NCBI GenBank assembly: GCA_036346395.1
Contig: CM070603.1
Span: 26,817,045-26,881,044 of the forward strand
Length of the DNA: 64,000 bases
From: Hsuehochloa calcarea
Taxonomy: Eukaryota; Streptophyta; Magnoliopsida; Poales; Poaceae
Reading direction: 5' to 3'
The stretch's first letter is position 1, and each line of letters opens with the position of its first letter. This document shows, piece by piece, positions 1-11,303 of the stretch. The position numbers and the translations under genes were made by a program. The notes under the pieces are model-generated. The model saw only the letters and a program-made list of their open reading frames with translations. It did not search any database and was not told the DNA's origin.

Positions 1-798
1 AGACCCACGACCGGACTGACTGCTTGAAGGAGCGGTGTGACTGTCGGCTGCAGCAAGAGAGCAGCTTGAAGTGATCTCCAAAACACCTAACTTTTGATTC
101 CGAGATCTAAATCCCCTGCTAATTCAAACATAGCTTATCAAAAAGGTTAAGAACATATTCCAATCGATGATCGAAACGATCGAAGACAAGAATCCACAAA
201 TTTATTAGATGAGGTCAAGATGGCAAAAAAAAAACCAAAACTTGAGCCAAGAGCTTGCTTGTAGGTGGAAAATGCTAAAGATGACCTTGCATCAATTCCC
301 ACAAGTCATAGCAAGCTAGATCACTTGCAAGACAAAAACCCTAAAATCATCAAAGAGAGAACAAGACAGCCGGCCTCTGGCGATCATTGTCGACCTCGGT
401 AGCCTAATCATCACCCAAAGATCGCTCAAACCTCCGACCTCGGTAGGTCAGGCCGGATCGCCCCACGGTCGATCAGACCAACTGATCTAGACAATTAGCG
501 ACACTTCGTTAAAACCGAGAATTTGAACCCCAAACACCTCAATACTATTGCCAATTATTCAACACTAAGATTATGATCATACACATAATCTCCACACCGA
601 ACCATCTGGTTCCGATTCCCACTTCTCCTTCTTGTTTCTGAGGCTTTGTGAACCATCTAACTTCTATTACAGGGAGTCGAGGAGAATGATAACAATGGTG
701 ACCTTAAATGATGATGATCCCGCTGCAACTTTAATTCAAGATGTGGTGTCACAGAACTGCCATGCACAGACAACAAGTTTCATTGGGTTCTGACTGAA
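1..798. other. Unassigned sequence with an exon-like end
   Basis: I see no long reading frame or recognisable domain here. The far end looks exon-like: a polypyrimidine stretch and AG acceptor at 671-672 are followed by a 35-codon frame (ATG at 686, TGA at 791) on the plus strand. That end stops 6 bp before the target-site duplication of the next solo LTR, so the LTR may have landed in or beside an old gene. The rest could be LTR-retrotransposon debris, but no boundary is visible. Confidence 0.3.
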
Positions 799-803
799 AC
801 TTC

Positions 804-2405
804 TAAAGGGATATGGGTAGACTACGCTAGCTAGTAATTCAAAAATTCTACCAAGTAAACCAGGATGCCATGCAAGCAAGAGACTATAGATCGTTACCAC
901 CAGACGTGCAGTGCAGCGGAAGAAGAGTTGGAGCAGCTTGTTCCAACGAAGAGCGCGACGATGTAGTGGTCGTAGTCGATCGTCCTCGTAGTCGATCTTA
1001 CTCGTAGTCAATCGTCTCCTCCAGCAACCAATCGAGTTCCTTGCCAAGGTCATGGATCGTCCTCAAGCGCAACAACAACCGCAGTAGCGTCTCCACGGTA
1101 TCCACACGTCCGAGGAAAGAACACCATACGCTGGTGAGCTAGCACCAAGTCGCACGGGAAGGCTCTCTCAAGAAGATGACGGCTAGGGTTTTGAGTAACT
1201 CACGTCAGCTCATGTCGTGTGTCTCGTCTCATGTATGTCTCACAACAATGTCAAGCATCTCTTTTATATAGTGCCCATGATGGATCCTATCAGAACACGT
1301 TTGTTCCAACCCATTATGTATGTGACCCGTTAGGTTCATGCGTAATCAGTTATGACTCGGAAACTCCGTTCCGATCACGAGTCGTCAGCGGCCCCTAGCA
1401 GGACATAGAAATTCCTAAATACACATGAATTATATCAAACGAACCTTAATGTAATATGATTTACGATCAGGTCCTTATCACTAACGACCAGTTCATATCT
1501 CTATACGACCAGCTCATATTTGGTCTCGACCAGTTCGTAACTCCTTACGACCAGGTTTCGACCACTTAGTGATCATGTTCGACCAGCCTACGACCAGCTC
1601 GTATCTCCATACGACTAGTCTGTATCTATTCGAACTAAACGACCTACTCGTGTATTCTCCCTTTACCTCACGATATCTGGTTGAACTCCAAGAGAGATAT
1701 TATGCCATCCATAGACTGTTCAATTCTTTCTCGATCAAGTGTCGAATAACTTCATGTGGTTGAACTCTTTGACCACCAATGGCATGGCCATGCACTTTCT
1801 TTATCCGACCACATCGAGGGGTCTAAAGATATCTCTCCTATTGTCTTAGGAGGGGCAAATCCCATATCCGACCAGTCACATTCCTCCGCATGTTTCATAG
1901 CATACCTGAAAGTTATCTTTATAACTACTCAATTACAGAGTAGCATTTGGCAACCCCAAAGTGTACTCTTACGCATGTAGGAATTCATGCTGATCTCAGG
2001 TCTAAGGACTATACATCATCATTGCTTGAGACCAACTGATGATACATGAAATCATAACAATCTCATCAATGTCTTAAGGTGGGTCAATCCAACACTATGT
2101 TCTCTAACATGTGTTCACATTATTTATTTGATATCCCTATATTCATGACTGGTGAAACATGATCATCAATCAATACATGTGCTGATTGATAGGATCACTG
2201 GTGTTCCAACCAATGACATCCGACCAGGGATACGTTTAGAATGACATCATCATAAGTTAAAAGAGCTTCATTAACAAGTCATATACTTGTTAATCTTTAT
2301 AACTAATGATTCATTCAAGGAATAGAATAACACTTATTCAATAACATATAAACATAGATATGATACAATCATCTCTATGATTGCCTTTAGGTTATATCAC
2401 CAACA
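804..2405 (-). mobile_element. Solo LTR, BARE/Angela-like Ty1-copia, minus strand
   Basis: Read on the minus strand, this 1,602-bp block starts TGTTGG at 2405 and ends near 804. It is flanked by a perfect 5-bp duplication, ACTTC (799-803 and 2406-2410). It aligns by eye along its length with the plus-strand solo LTR at 47370-48982, which is almost the same size. No gag or pol sequence is attached, so it is a solo LTR left by LTR-LTR recombination. A TATA-like box lies on the minus strand at about 1262-1271, and the U3 side carries several CTGGTCGTA-type motifs. The outer end reads TAAAGGG on the plus strand instead of the expected TGTTGGG, which I take as decay. The lineage name comes from the recalled LTR start TGTTGG..CTAGAGGCAAT. 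Confidence 0.85.
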
Positions 2406-2410
2406 ACTTC

Positions 2411-2561
2411 TACATGGACCGGCCTCACGGCACGATGGTGCACGCCAGTCAAATTGCTCGAGAGCCCAACCTCACGACATGGTGGCTCAATGGCTCATGG
2501 AAAACGAGTTACTCGATACCCTCCTGGACATGGACACAAGGTCCAATGATCTAAGGTTTTA
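2411..2561 (+). other. Short segment between solo LTR and CACTA element
   Basis: This 151-bp stretch is open in one plus-strand frame and links the LTR's right duplication to the CACTA start. It may continue the exon-like sequence that ends at about 798, because the LTR appears to be a simple insertion between them. No domain is recognisable. Confidence 0.25.
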
Positions 2562-2675
2562 CACTACTACAAAACATGCCATAGAAAACGCCTCATCATA
2601 GACGGTTCTTGGAAACCGTCTGTGATAAAATAATCACAGACGGTTCCAAGACGAACCGTTTGTGATATGTAGATA

Positions 2676-3880
2676 CTCTGCCGCGGTAAGGTTTGGGTAG
2701 CCAATCCACTGCCGCGGTAGGGTTTGGGCAGCCAATCCTCTGCCGCGGCACATAATCCTCTGCCGCGGTAGGGTTTGGGTAGCCAATCCACTGCCGCGGT
2801 AGGGTTTGGGCAGCCAATCCACTGCCGCGGTAGGGTTTGGGCAGCCAATCCTCTGCCGCGGCACATAAACCTCTGCCGCGGTAGGGTTTGGGCAGCCAAT
2901 CCACTGCCGCGGTAGGGTTTGGGTAGCCAATCCTCTGCCGCGGCACATAATCCTCTACCGCGGTAGGGTTTGGGTAGCCAATCCACTGCCGCGGTAGGGT
3001 TTGGCCAGTCAATCCACTACCGCGGTAGGGTTTGGGCAGCCAATTCTCTGCCGCGGCACATAATCCTCTACCGCGGTAGGGTTTGGGTAGCCAATCCACT
3101 GCCGCGGTATGGTTTGGGTAGCCAATCCTCTGCCGTGGCACATAATCCTCTGCCGCGGTAGGGTTTGGGCAGCCAATCCTCTGCCGCGGCACATAATTCT
3201 CTGCCACGGTATGGTTTGGGCAGCCAATCCTCTGCCGCGGCACATAAACCTCTGCCGCGGTAGGGTTTGGGCAGCCAATCCACTGCCGCGGTAGGGTTTG
3301 GGTAGCCAATCCTCTGCCGCGGCACATAATCCTCTGCCGCGGTAGGGTTTGGGCAGCCAATCCTCCTGCCAGTAGGGTTTGGGCAGCCACTCCACCGCCG
3401 CAGTAGGGTTTGGGTAGCCAATCCTCCGCCACAAGGCACATAATCCTCTGCGCGTAGGGTTTGGGCAGCCAATCCTCTGCCGCGGCACATAATCCTCTGC
3501 CGCGGTAGGGTTTGGGCAGCCAATCCTCTGCCGCGGTAGGGTTTGGGCAGCCAATCCACTGCCGCGGTAGGGTTTGGGTAGCCAATCCTCTGCCGCGACA
3601 CATAAACCTCTGCCGCGGTAGGGTTTGGGCAGCCAATCCACTGCCGCGATAGGGTTTGGGTAGCCAATCCTCTGCCACGGCACATAATCCTCTGTCACGG
3701 TAGAGTTTGGGCAGCCAATCCACTGCCGCGGTAGGGTTTGGGTAGCCAATCCTCTGCCGCGGTAGGGTTTGGCTGCCCAAACCCTACCGCGGCAGTGGAT
3801 TGGCTACCCAAACCCTACCGCGGCAGTGGATTGGTTGCCCAAACCCTACCGCGGCAGAGGATTGGCTACCCAAACCCTCC
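2676..3880. repeat. GC-rich minisatellite of 31- and 51-bp units with an orientation switch
   Basis: About 28 forward copies of a 31-bp unit (core GCCGCGGTAGGGTTTGGG) run from 2676 to about 3771. Some are joined to a 20-bp extension (core GCCGCGGCACATAA) that makes 51-bp higher-order units. At about 3772 the array flips, and roughly four copies continue in the opposite orientation to about 3880, forming a short palindrome at the junction. Two more reversed copies occur far away at about 6868-6920 in the same CACTA element. The lack of stop codons in the unit makes long minus-strand open frames, but these are pure repeat. Confidence 0.95.
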
Positions 3881-3884
3881 CGCA

Positions 3885-5674
3885 CCAAACCCCTTCCTCG
3901 ATGCTGGCTTCGGCCCTTTCCCGGCAGCAAATGGAATGCACCCGCATGCCAACCCGTTTGGAACCGCAAGAACTTCAGAGGCTCACGATTACAAATACAA
4001 GATGGACAATCTATATAGAGTTACTTATTGCGTGTCGAGAAATGCGATTTTCCATGTGTCACAAGCTCACAATGTCATGCCAACTTTGTGTTGGCCTCGC
4101 TTAGGCTTTTGGCCGCTTGGCCATTGTTGCGTAGCTCGCGCTTGTATTGAATTTGTTGTGTACTTGGTTTTTCACCATTTGGGGCAGCCATGGGACCACC
4201 CTTCTTGTAAAGAAATTTATTGTCGCTAATGTAAACATTACATGCCAATAAAAGGGTAGTAGGATACTTGTTTTGTTAGGAAATACACAGGTCACATGTT
4301 AATGATCCTGTGACCTCCGTGCAGGTTTTGTTCCTCGTTTAATTCCACAAGTGTTTGTTTTCTGTGAGGAACTCATGAGGATTGGAGGAAATATTCTGCT
4401 AGCCGTAGAAATGCTTTCGGGACTTGCCGTTCGATGTTTTTCCACACAATTTTTGCGTATTGGACGAATGATCCTTCACAACACTCAATCAAGAAAGGCA
4501 CTCTTTATGCTAGTTTGGAAGTTGAAAGATCGAGTTGTTTCGTTCAAATTCGCTAAAAAAACTCGATTTGCCTATAATCGTAATTCCTAGATTTTCCCCC
4601 TCTCCGGGGACAAAGCATGTCTTTTGTGGTCGAGCACGCAGCAAAAACGACACCGTGATACTCCTGTCACTCTTCACCGTAAGCACGTGGGCGGTGAGGT
4701 GGTGATTTTTAGCGATCGATTCGGTTAACTTTACTCGTAAATGTGAGTGAAGTGATGGCGTGTAAGCTCGCATTGGTGTGGCAAGACTACGGTACTATCA
4801 CTTCGATGATCTAACGAAGTTTTCACTTTGTGTTAACCGAATCTAAATGGATACTCCTACGGATCATTATTCTCGCTTGCCACAAGGAGATCGTGCATAG
4901 GATGCACGGACACAGGTGGTGAGGAATGACAACCAATGCGTGGCGGAGAAAAAATCGTACAACGTCAAGATCTATCATTTGTCGGATGAGCAATACGTGG
5001 TGAGAAACCATGTATCATCCGAGACCTAATAACAATTTCGCTTGGTCTCTACCTCATCCAATCGTAGTTGATGTGATGTATGTGATAGGGCCACGTGTGG
5101 CGTACATGAGACGGAGTGGGATAGTGCCACCTGGAGTTTTGAGTTTGGTCACAAGGCATTTGGATCACCCACGAATCCACGATCAAACCTCCGTGTTGCA
5201 TGTACACACTACAAACTTGGTATCTAAGCTATGCATCATCCTAGGCACCATCTCGTGTGAGTAACCAAATCACCCTCATCTAGTTATGTTCATTTGATAA
5301 GAAAATTGATTTATAGCTAAATAGATTTGTCGCACATTCGAGAGAGAGTAGACGTTTGTTTCTCGGTATTTTACAATAAGCATAATTTTGTAAGATATGT
5401 GGCGATTATAGGTAAGAATATCAAAGTTTTAAGTGAGTTCTCTCGAGAAGGTTAGCAAAGGCAGGATAATCATTTATAGTGCAGAACAACAAGGAGCGTA
5501 AAGTGAAATTCTCTCGTTTATATGCATCTCATACATGTATCCCTTCAATCCACAATAATTTTAGATCTTTCATCAATGGTGCTAGTTACACATCAATGTT
5601 ATTACAAGGTTGCTTCAGCCCTTGGATAAACATCGACATCAAAATATACTTTTGCTTCATACACAACCAAGGAG
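3885..5674. other. CACTA interior without a recognisable gene
   Basis: Between the minisatellite and the internal CACTA end lies 1.8 kb of ordinary-composition DNA. A plus-strand frame from the array runs on to about 4229 with a proline- and glycine-rich stretch that could be a captured exon. I recognise no domain, and no intron-exon structure is convincing. Non-autonomous CACTA elements often carry host fragments, so capture is the simplest guess. Confidence 0.35.
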
Positions 5675-7161
5675 CACTACTATAGAAAAGCTCATCACAG
5701 ACGGTTCTAAACCATCATCACAGACGGTTTTTGAACCGTCTGAATTTTTGTGTCTGTGATGACACGAGGTCATCACAGACGGTTTTTTAACCGTCATGAA
5801 AAATGCTATCACGACGGTTCTATTCACGAACCGTCAGTGATAGCGACTATCACTGCACGGTTCGTGAATAGAACCGTCTGTGATAGTCAATTTTCCTGAG
5901 CGGTTCTTGTTTAAAGAACCGCTGCGTGATAGTTTTTCTATGGCAAAAAAAACGAAAATGGATTTTCACTTCGTCTGGAGCCTTGCGAATGAATCTGATA
6001 TTGATTTTCGGATTTCGCTAGCTTTCCCACAATAGCCATAGCATCACAGTAGCATCAACTCAATCCATTCACAGAGCACTAAAAATAACACGGCATGCAT
6101 CACCCACATCACATTAGCATCAACTCAATCCATTCACAGAAACACATCACAGTAGTAATCCACATCACAGAGCAAAAGGGGGGGAGTAGAGAGAGTGAGG
6201 TCGTGGGAGGCTAGGGTGACGAGGTCATGGGAGGCTGGCGACGATGAGGCCGGGGCAAGGTGGAGGAGGCCGCAGCGGCAGAACTCGGGGAGGACAGGCG
6301 GCAAGTAGAGGAGGCCGGGGGCGATGAGGTCGTGGGAGGCTGGCAACGACGAGGCTGGGGCGACGTAGAGGAGGTGGAGGAGGCCGCGGGTGACGAGCTC
6401 AGGGGAGGCCAGAGGAGAATGGCAGAGGAGGAGAAATGGCAGAGGAGGAGATGGAGATGGCAAAGGAGGAGATGGAGATGGCACATGGGGAGATGAATGA
6501 CTCTGTTAATATAGAGAGATTTTCGGGAGCCCGCCATTAGGTGCAAATTTTTGTTTTCCCGCCATTAGGTGCAAATTTTCGTTTTCCCGCCTAACGAAAC
6601 AAAAGTGTCACAGACGGTTTTATACAAAAACCGTCTGTGATGACACAGACGGTTCGTATCACAAACCGTCTGTGATAAGTGTCTCATCACAGACGGTTCT
6701 AACCACGGACCGTCTGTGATGAGTATCTCATCACAGACGGTTCGTGGTTAGAACCGTCTGTGATTTTAGGGTTTTACCATGGTTTGAATTTTTCCTTACT
6801 CTTCGAATTTACCATGGCTTGAATTTTTACCATGGTTTAGGGTTTTCCTTAATCTTTGATTTTACCATGGCAGAGGATTGGCTACCCAAACCCTACTGCG
6901 GTAGAGGATTGGCTACCCAAACGGTTCGTGAATAGAACCGTCTGTGAAAACAGACTATCACAGACGGTTCTATTCACGAACCGTCTGTGATAGTCGCTAT
7001 CACAGACGGTTCGTGAATAGAACCATCACGATAGCATTTTCACGAAAAAAAACCGTCTGTGATGACCTCGTGTCATCACAGACACAAAAATTCAGACGGT
7101 TCAAAAATCCGTCTGTGATGATGGTTTAGAACCGTCTGTGATGAGCTTTTCTGTAGTAGTG
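5675..7161. mobile_element. Internal CACTA unit with long near-identical TIRs (about 1.5 kb)
   Basis: A second element start (CACTACTATAGAAAAG) at 5675 pairs with the right end at 7161. The terminal 100 bp or more are almost perfect inverted repeats, each with the same series of ACAGACGGTT boxes. The flanking trinucleotides differ, however (GAG at 5672-5674, TTA at 7162-7164), whereas the 2562/7161 pair shares TTA. So 5675-7161 is either an older unit whose left flank was rearranged or an inverted duplication of the right terminus inside the larger element. A purine-rich segment at 6180-6495 forms its core. Confidence 0.6.
6180..6495. repeat. Purine-rich, imperfectly repetitive core of the internal CACTA unit
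   Basis: The plus strand is strongly G/A-rich, with short reiterations of GAGGAGATGGAGATGGCA-type units toward 6420-6490. Overlapping frames on both strands are open only because of this composition. It may be a captured 5' UTR or first exon, but there is no domain to confirm that. Confidence 0.5.
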
Positions 7162-7218
7162 TTACTTTATGGAAAGTGCATGCGGTTGTGAAATTGCATA
7201 GCTTTCTTATCACAGACT

Positions 7219-8129
7219 TTTTTTTAAAGGAAACAACCAGGAGGACTGCTTATTGCATTAATAGAGAAGAAACATAAGAACATGCGAGGCCGAAGGCCTT
7301 GCCCAAAGGTTTTAGTTTAATTTATAGGGAAATAAATTGCTCCAAGCACCCCCGAGGGACTAGGCTCTGCCTTCCTCTTTGATCTTTGTGAGTAGGTCCA
7401 GATGAGTGGATGATCTATGTTGGAATTTTTTTGCATTGCATTCCTTCTAGATCTCCCAGGTGTTGGTTTGGCCAGCCCCTTGTTTGTAATATGTTGGGAG
7501 TCCAAAGGCGGTTCTGAATGGCCAGCCAGGTGAACAATTTGCATTTTCAGGGAGCTGAGGTTTTCCAGGTTATTTTTTTGAATTTTGTTACTGTTGAGCC
7601 AAGGGACTGCATCTCGTAAGCTGATTTTGTTGTGTAGTTACCTTGCATGGTGAGCTTCCAAGTGATCTCATCTGCAAAGGTTGGGTTTAAAGTGATTTGG
7701 TTTAATCTCCCCCATGGACCCAAGAATTATTGGACTAGCTGAGTTTTTATTTCCCTTGGAGTGTTGATGTCCTGAATCTAACGACTGTCCCAAAGCTGGT
7801 CGTGGACTATTATGTTTTTCCTTCTGGACAAATGGTAGATTGTCGAGGCAAGCTCTCTCGGGGCTGCACCGTCTAGCCACTAAGAGGTCCAGAAGGTGGT
7901 ACTATTTCTATTGCCTAAGATGATTTTAGTAGCTGCACGAAAAGATGCAAGTCAGCCTTATCACACTAAATCTCCATTCCAACCCAAGGTTTATTTTGAG
8001 CCTTCCATTCTTCCTATAGCCATCGGAGTCTTAGGACCTTTACGAATGGCTCAAGACTCAGAATGCCGAGACCACCCAGGTCGGTTGGACAACAGACCTT
8101 TGCCCAGCTGATTTTTACTTCCCACTTGT
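7219..8129 (-). pseudogene. LINE retrotransposon 3' part (zf-RVT domain), relic
   Basis: Read on the minus strand, the translation shows plant L1-type LINE landmarks: KISWAKVCCPTDLGGLGIL, then RLRWLWEEWK, later ITWKLTMQGNYTTKSAYE, and FKKIIWKTSAPGKCKLFTW, the zinc-binding reverse-transcriptase tail (zf-RVT). Stops and frameshifts interrupt it. After the coding part comes a 3' UTR ending in a short A-run, seen as T8 at about 7220-7230 on the plus strand, which fixes the 3' end. The reverse transcriptase part of the same copy lies at 11304-12345 beyond a solo LTR. The endonuclease region is absent, as in 5'-truncated LINE insertions. Confidence 0.85.
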
Positions 8130-8134
8130 TAACG

Positions 8135-11100
8135 TTTAACATCCTTGAATTTTCAATCCTCATTAAAAATAAAACTTAAATATTTTCCTATAATTTATGG
8201 AATTTCTAATCATCTAAAAATTAGGAAATATCTTTTTCTCTTCTCTCTCCTCGCTGACATGCGGACCGCATGTCTGTCAGTCAGTTGTCTCTCCCTCTAT
8301 AAGAAGCCGACACATCCCTCTTCCACATTTTCCTCCCCATTTCCTCTGTGGAGCCAGCGTTGCCCCTTCCCACTTTCTTCCCCAAGACGGGCAGGCACCA
8401 CCTCCATTGATCTCTCTCTCCGGTGAAGTTCCTTCCCTCATAGCTTCGTCACGACGCATTCTTAAAGGCTCTGCACCCATCCCCCACCTCCTCTTGTCTT
8501 CTTCGTCGCCGTGAGCTTCACCGCTGCTGCCTCTTCTTCTCCGCCATTGGCCGTCATCGCCCGCCGTCTCGGTCATCCCGGTGTCACCCCAACATCACCA
8601 ACGTGTTCCCCTCATCTAGGCATAGCTCGTGCTCAACCTAACTCCTTCAGGGCACCACCGAGTCGTCGTCTTCATCGCCGCCGCGAGCCACGTTTCTTCT
8701 CCAAGTCCGGCTATGCACCACCTTCCCCGTTCCCCTCTTCGATCATCCATTTTCCACATCACCCGCGTCACAGTGTGCCCCTCGGTCTCCTCCACCAATC
8801 CTCCAAGTTTCCCCTCCTCTCTCCCTTTGTCTTCCCTACAAACGGAGTTCTTTTGCTACCGACCGAAACCCTCTTCTCCATGTGTTCCATCGTCGTCGTT
8901 GATTCCCCAACGATGTCATCACCACCATAAGGTTCGCGTCGTTGCGTTCAACATGGTGCTCTCACTACCTTGGTTGGAGCATCACCGGAGCTCCTGCCGC
9001 CGCTCACTCATTCATCTCCAAAACCGACCGTGCCGCCTCGCCCTGTGATCTCCCTCTCCAGTGAAGTTCTTTCCCCTCTAGCTGCATCACCGTGTGAGCC
9101 TCGGCCTTCTCCTTCATTTCCCCATGTTTCCCCTCCCCTCTCCCATCCACCTCAGTAGAATCGACGATCTTGTTTTGCCAGCCGAAGCTCTCTTCCCCGT
9201 TGTTCTTCTTTCTCACTTCCATGTGGGCTGTCATATACACATTGCTTTGCTTTGAAAAATCAGAATGGAATATTCCTTGGCATGTTCCCTCTTTTCCATT
9301 TTTCAGATTTTCTATCATTCCTTGTGATGTCAAATTTCCAGATGTCCGTTCTCCTCCATACGAACTCCAATTCTATCAATTCTTATTCCTAAATTCATCC
9401 AAATTCAATATCTTTTTTTTGTTCTAATTTTGTAATTTCTGGATTTTATTTGATTATTGGCTTGTTTTCACATATAAGTTTCGACGACTCCAGGGAGCCC
9501 GAATTATTTGAAGAGTTAGATACTTAAGCATTTGAGCAAGGCAAGTTATATCCTTTGATCATATTTGAGCCCAATATTTAAAGTTATATCATTTCTATTT
9601 TAAACTATTACTGCATACTTATTTATATTCAGTTATTTAAATCCATGTTGTAAATTATAGTTTTGCCTAGATTGTTTGTACCACCAATCTTGACATTGAC
9701 TCAAACATATCTTGACACCTTAGATCAAAATTTAGTTTATACAATAGTCTGAACTAGAATAGTTTAAAAAAATGCTTAGCGATGCTTAGACCTGAAATAT
9801 TTGATTTGGGAATTTACAGCCAAAGATCAAATATTGTTTAAAATTGTATCCATAACATTGATTTGTCATGAAAATTTACAAATGCTTTGAAAATTGAAAT
9901 AAAAGAAAAAGTTGGTTTGTATTTGGGCGAAATGGATGGTTGGTGGGTGCAGGTTTATGCACGGCACAATTCGGGAATGGATTGAGGCTCAAGGATTAAT
10001 TTGGAAGTCGCCCAAGTCAGTTAAGAACCGGTCTTCGAGCCGCATCTTGCAAAGCTTCACCGTACTACCACATGTCCTATGTGGGTAGGATCTAGATAAA
10101 TAATTTATAATATTCCACTTTTAGTTGTGCCATGTTGATGTATGGGTGTTGGTTAGACAATATTCCCACTTGGCGCAAGAGGGCTCCCGGTGGGTGGTTA
10201 GCCCAATGAAAGCAAAACCTTAGCGGGCATGACTAGTTTGAGATGGCACATTGTAAAGGACTTGTGATATTTGCTTAGACACACGCCTTCAGAAGCGTGT
10301 TGTGGCCAACATGTTAAGTAAATTATCTCTTATGGGTAAAGTTATACAGCGCTCTGCAGAGTGTAAAACTATTTGAATAGCCGTGTCCATGGTCATGGAT
10401 ATGCTGAGCAAAGCTACTCAAGTTAGACTTTGATTTTATTTATTTAAATGATTTTTAACAAATATTTTAGGATGGTTAATCCTTATGGAAAATCGGGCGG
10501 TTAGCCATGTGATAGAAGGGTATCCTTCACCAGAAATATATAGAGGTTATGCTACTATAAAACTTGAGAATTTAGATAAATAAATTTTAGTTATAAAATA
10601 ACTGCTTTGAAACTTAGTACAAATATTTTATGTCCATGGCCGTGTCCACGATCATGGACATGCTGGGCAAAACGACTCAAACTTAGACTTTCTTTTTTAA
10701 AATGAATTTTAACAAATGTTTTAGGATGGTTAATCCTTGTGGAAAATTGGGCGGTTAGCCATGTGATAGGAGGGTATCATTCACCAGAAAGATATGGAGG
10801 TTATCCTACTATAAAACTTGAGAATTTAGAAAAATAAATAAATTTTAGTTATAGAAAAACTGCTTTGGAATTTAGTACAAATATTTAAAGAAAACCTGGC
10901 TTTATGCAAAAATCAACCCTATAAGCCATCCTTTGTTATACCCTTATGCATTATAATATGTTATTGGGTGTAACTTAAGGAGTACATTCATTTGTACTCA
11001 CTTTGCTTAATAAAATTTTATTCAGATGAGGAATACTACGAGGAGGACAAGAACTTGGATGACTAGACTACGCCTCCAGACAATTGTATGTGGTGAATCG

Positions 11101-11303
11101 TGTGGTTTACCTTACTACTTATGCGTCCGCTGTATTTTGCTTTTTGTATTATGATATTTTGTAATGAACTTTAGTTATTATGAATGAATCGTGTGTTATG
11201 GATATACTATCACCTTTTGTTTGACTGTGTATACCAGCTACTGATCATGGGACTAGTATAGAATACACAGAGGATCTGAGATCCTTCGCTCTCGGGTTCG
11301 ACA
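8135..11303 (+). mobile_element. Ty3-gypsy solo LTR, 3.17 kb, inserted in the LINE
   Basis: The block starts TTTAACATCCTTGAATTTT, close to the recalled gypsy LTR start TGTAACACCCTGAA.., and ends ..GGGTTCGACA. It is bordered by TAACG (8130-8134) and TAACA (11304-11308). The one difference fits CpG-to-TpG decay of a 5-bp duplication. Removing it rejoins the two LINE parts almost in register. A TATAA box lies at 8298-8302, followed by the pyrimidine-rich stretch common in these large LTRs, which supports plus orientation. No polyprotein is attached. Open frames at 8145-9430 are compositional. Confidence 0.85.
10381..10890 (+). repeat. Tandem duplication of about 259 bp inside the gypsy solo LTR
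   Basis: Copy 1 starts CCGTGTCCATGGTCATGG at 10381 and copy 2 starts CCGTGTCCACGATCATGG at 10640. Both run through GGATGGTTAATCCTT and ACTATAAAACTTGAG landmarks with scattered substitutions. The divergence suggests the duplication predates or accompanied the life of this LTR family. Confidence 0.85.

Larger units (their letters stand above)
2562..7161. mobile_element. CACTA (En/Spm) element, 4.6 kb, non-autonomous
   Basis: The left end begins CACTACTACAAAA and the right end finishes with its complement, ..TGTAGTAGTG. Both are flanked by the 3-bp duplication TTA (2559-2561 and 7162-7164), as CACTA transposases make. Subterminal copies of TCACAGACGGTT in both orientations sit at 2590-2660, 5690-5935, 6600-6770 and 6920-7145; these are the usual binding-site arrays of this superfamily. 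No TNP2 or TNP1 coding sequence is present, so it would have depended on another element. The interior holds a minisatellite (2676-3880) and unassigned DNA that could be captured sequence (3885-5670). A further CACTA end lies at 5675, so the element may be a composite. Confidence 0.75.

Noticed and set aside
2596..3780. 394-codon minus-strand frame and several overlapping frames
   Set aside because: They consist entirely of the 31/51-bp minisatellite. The repeat unit lacks stops in all frames, so openness is automatic.
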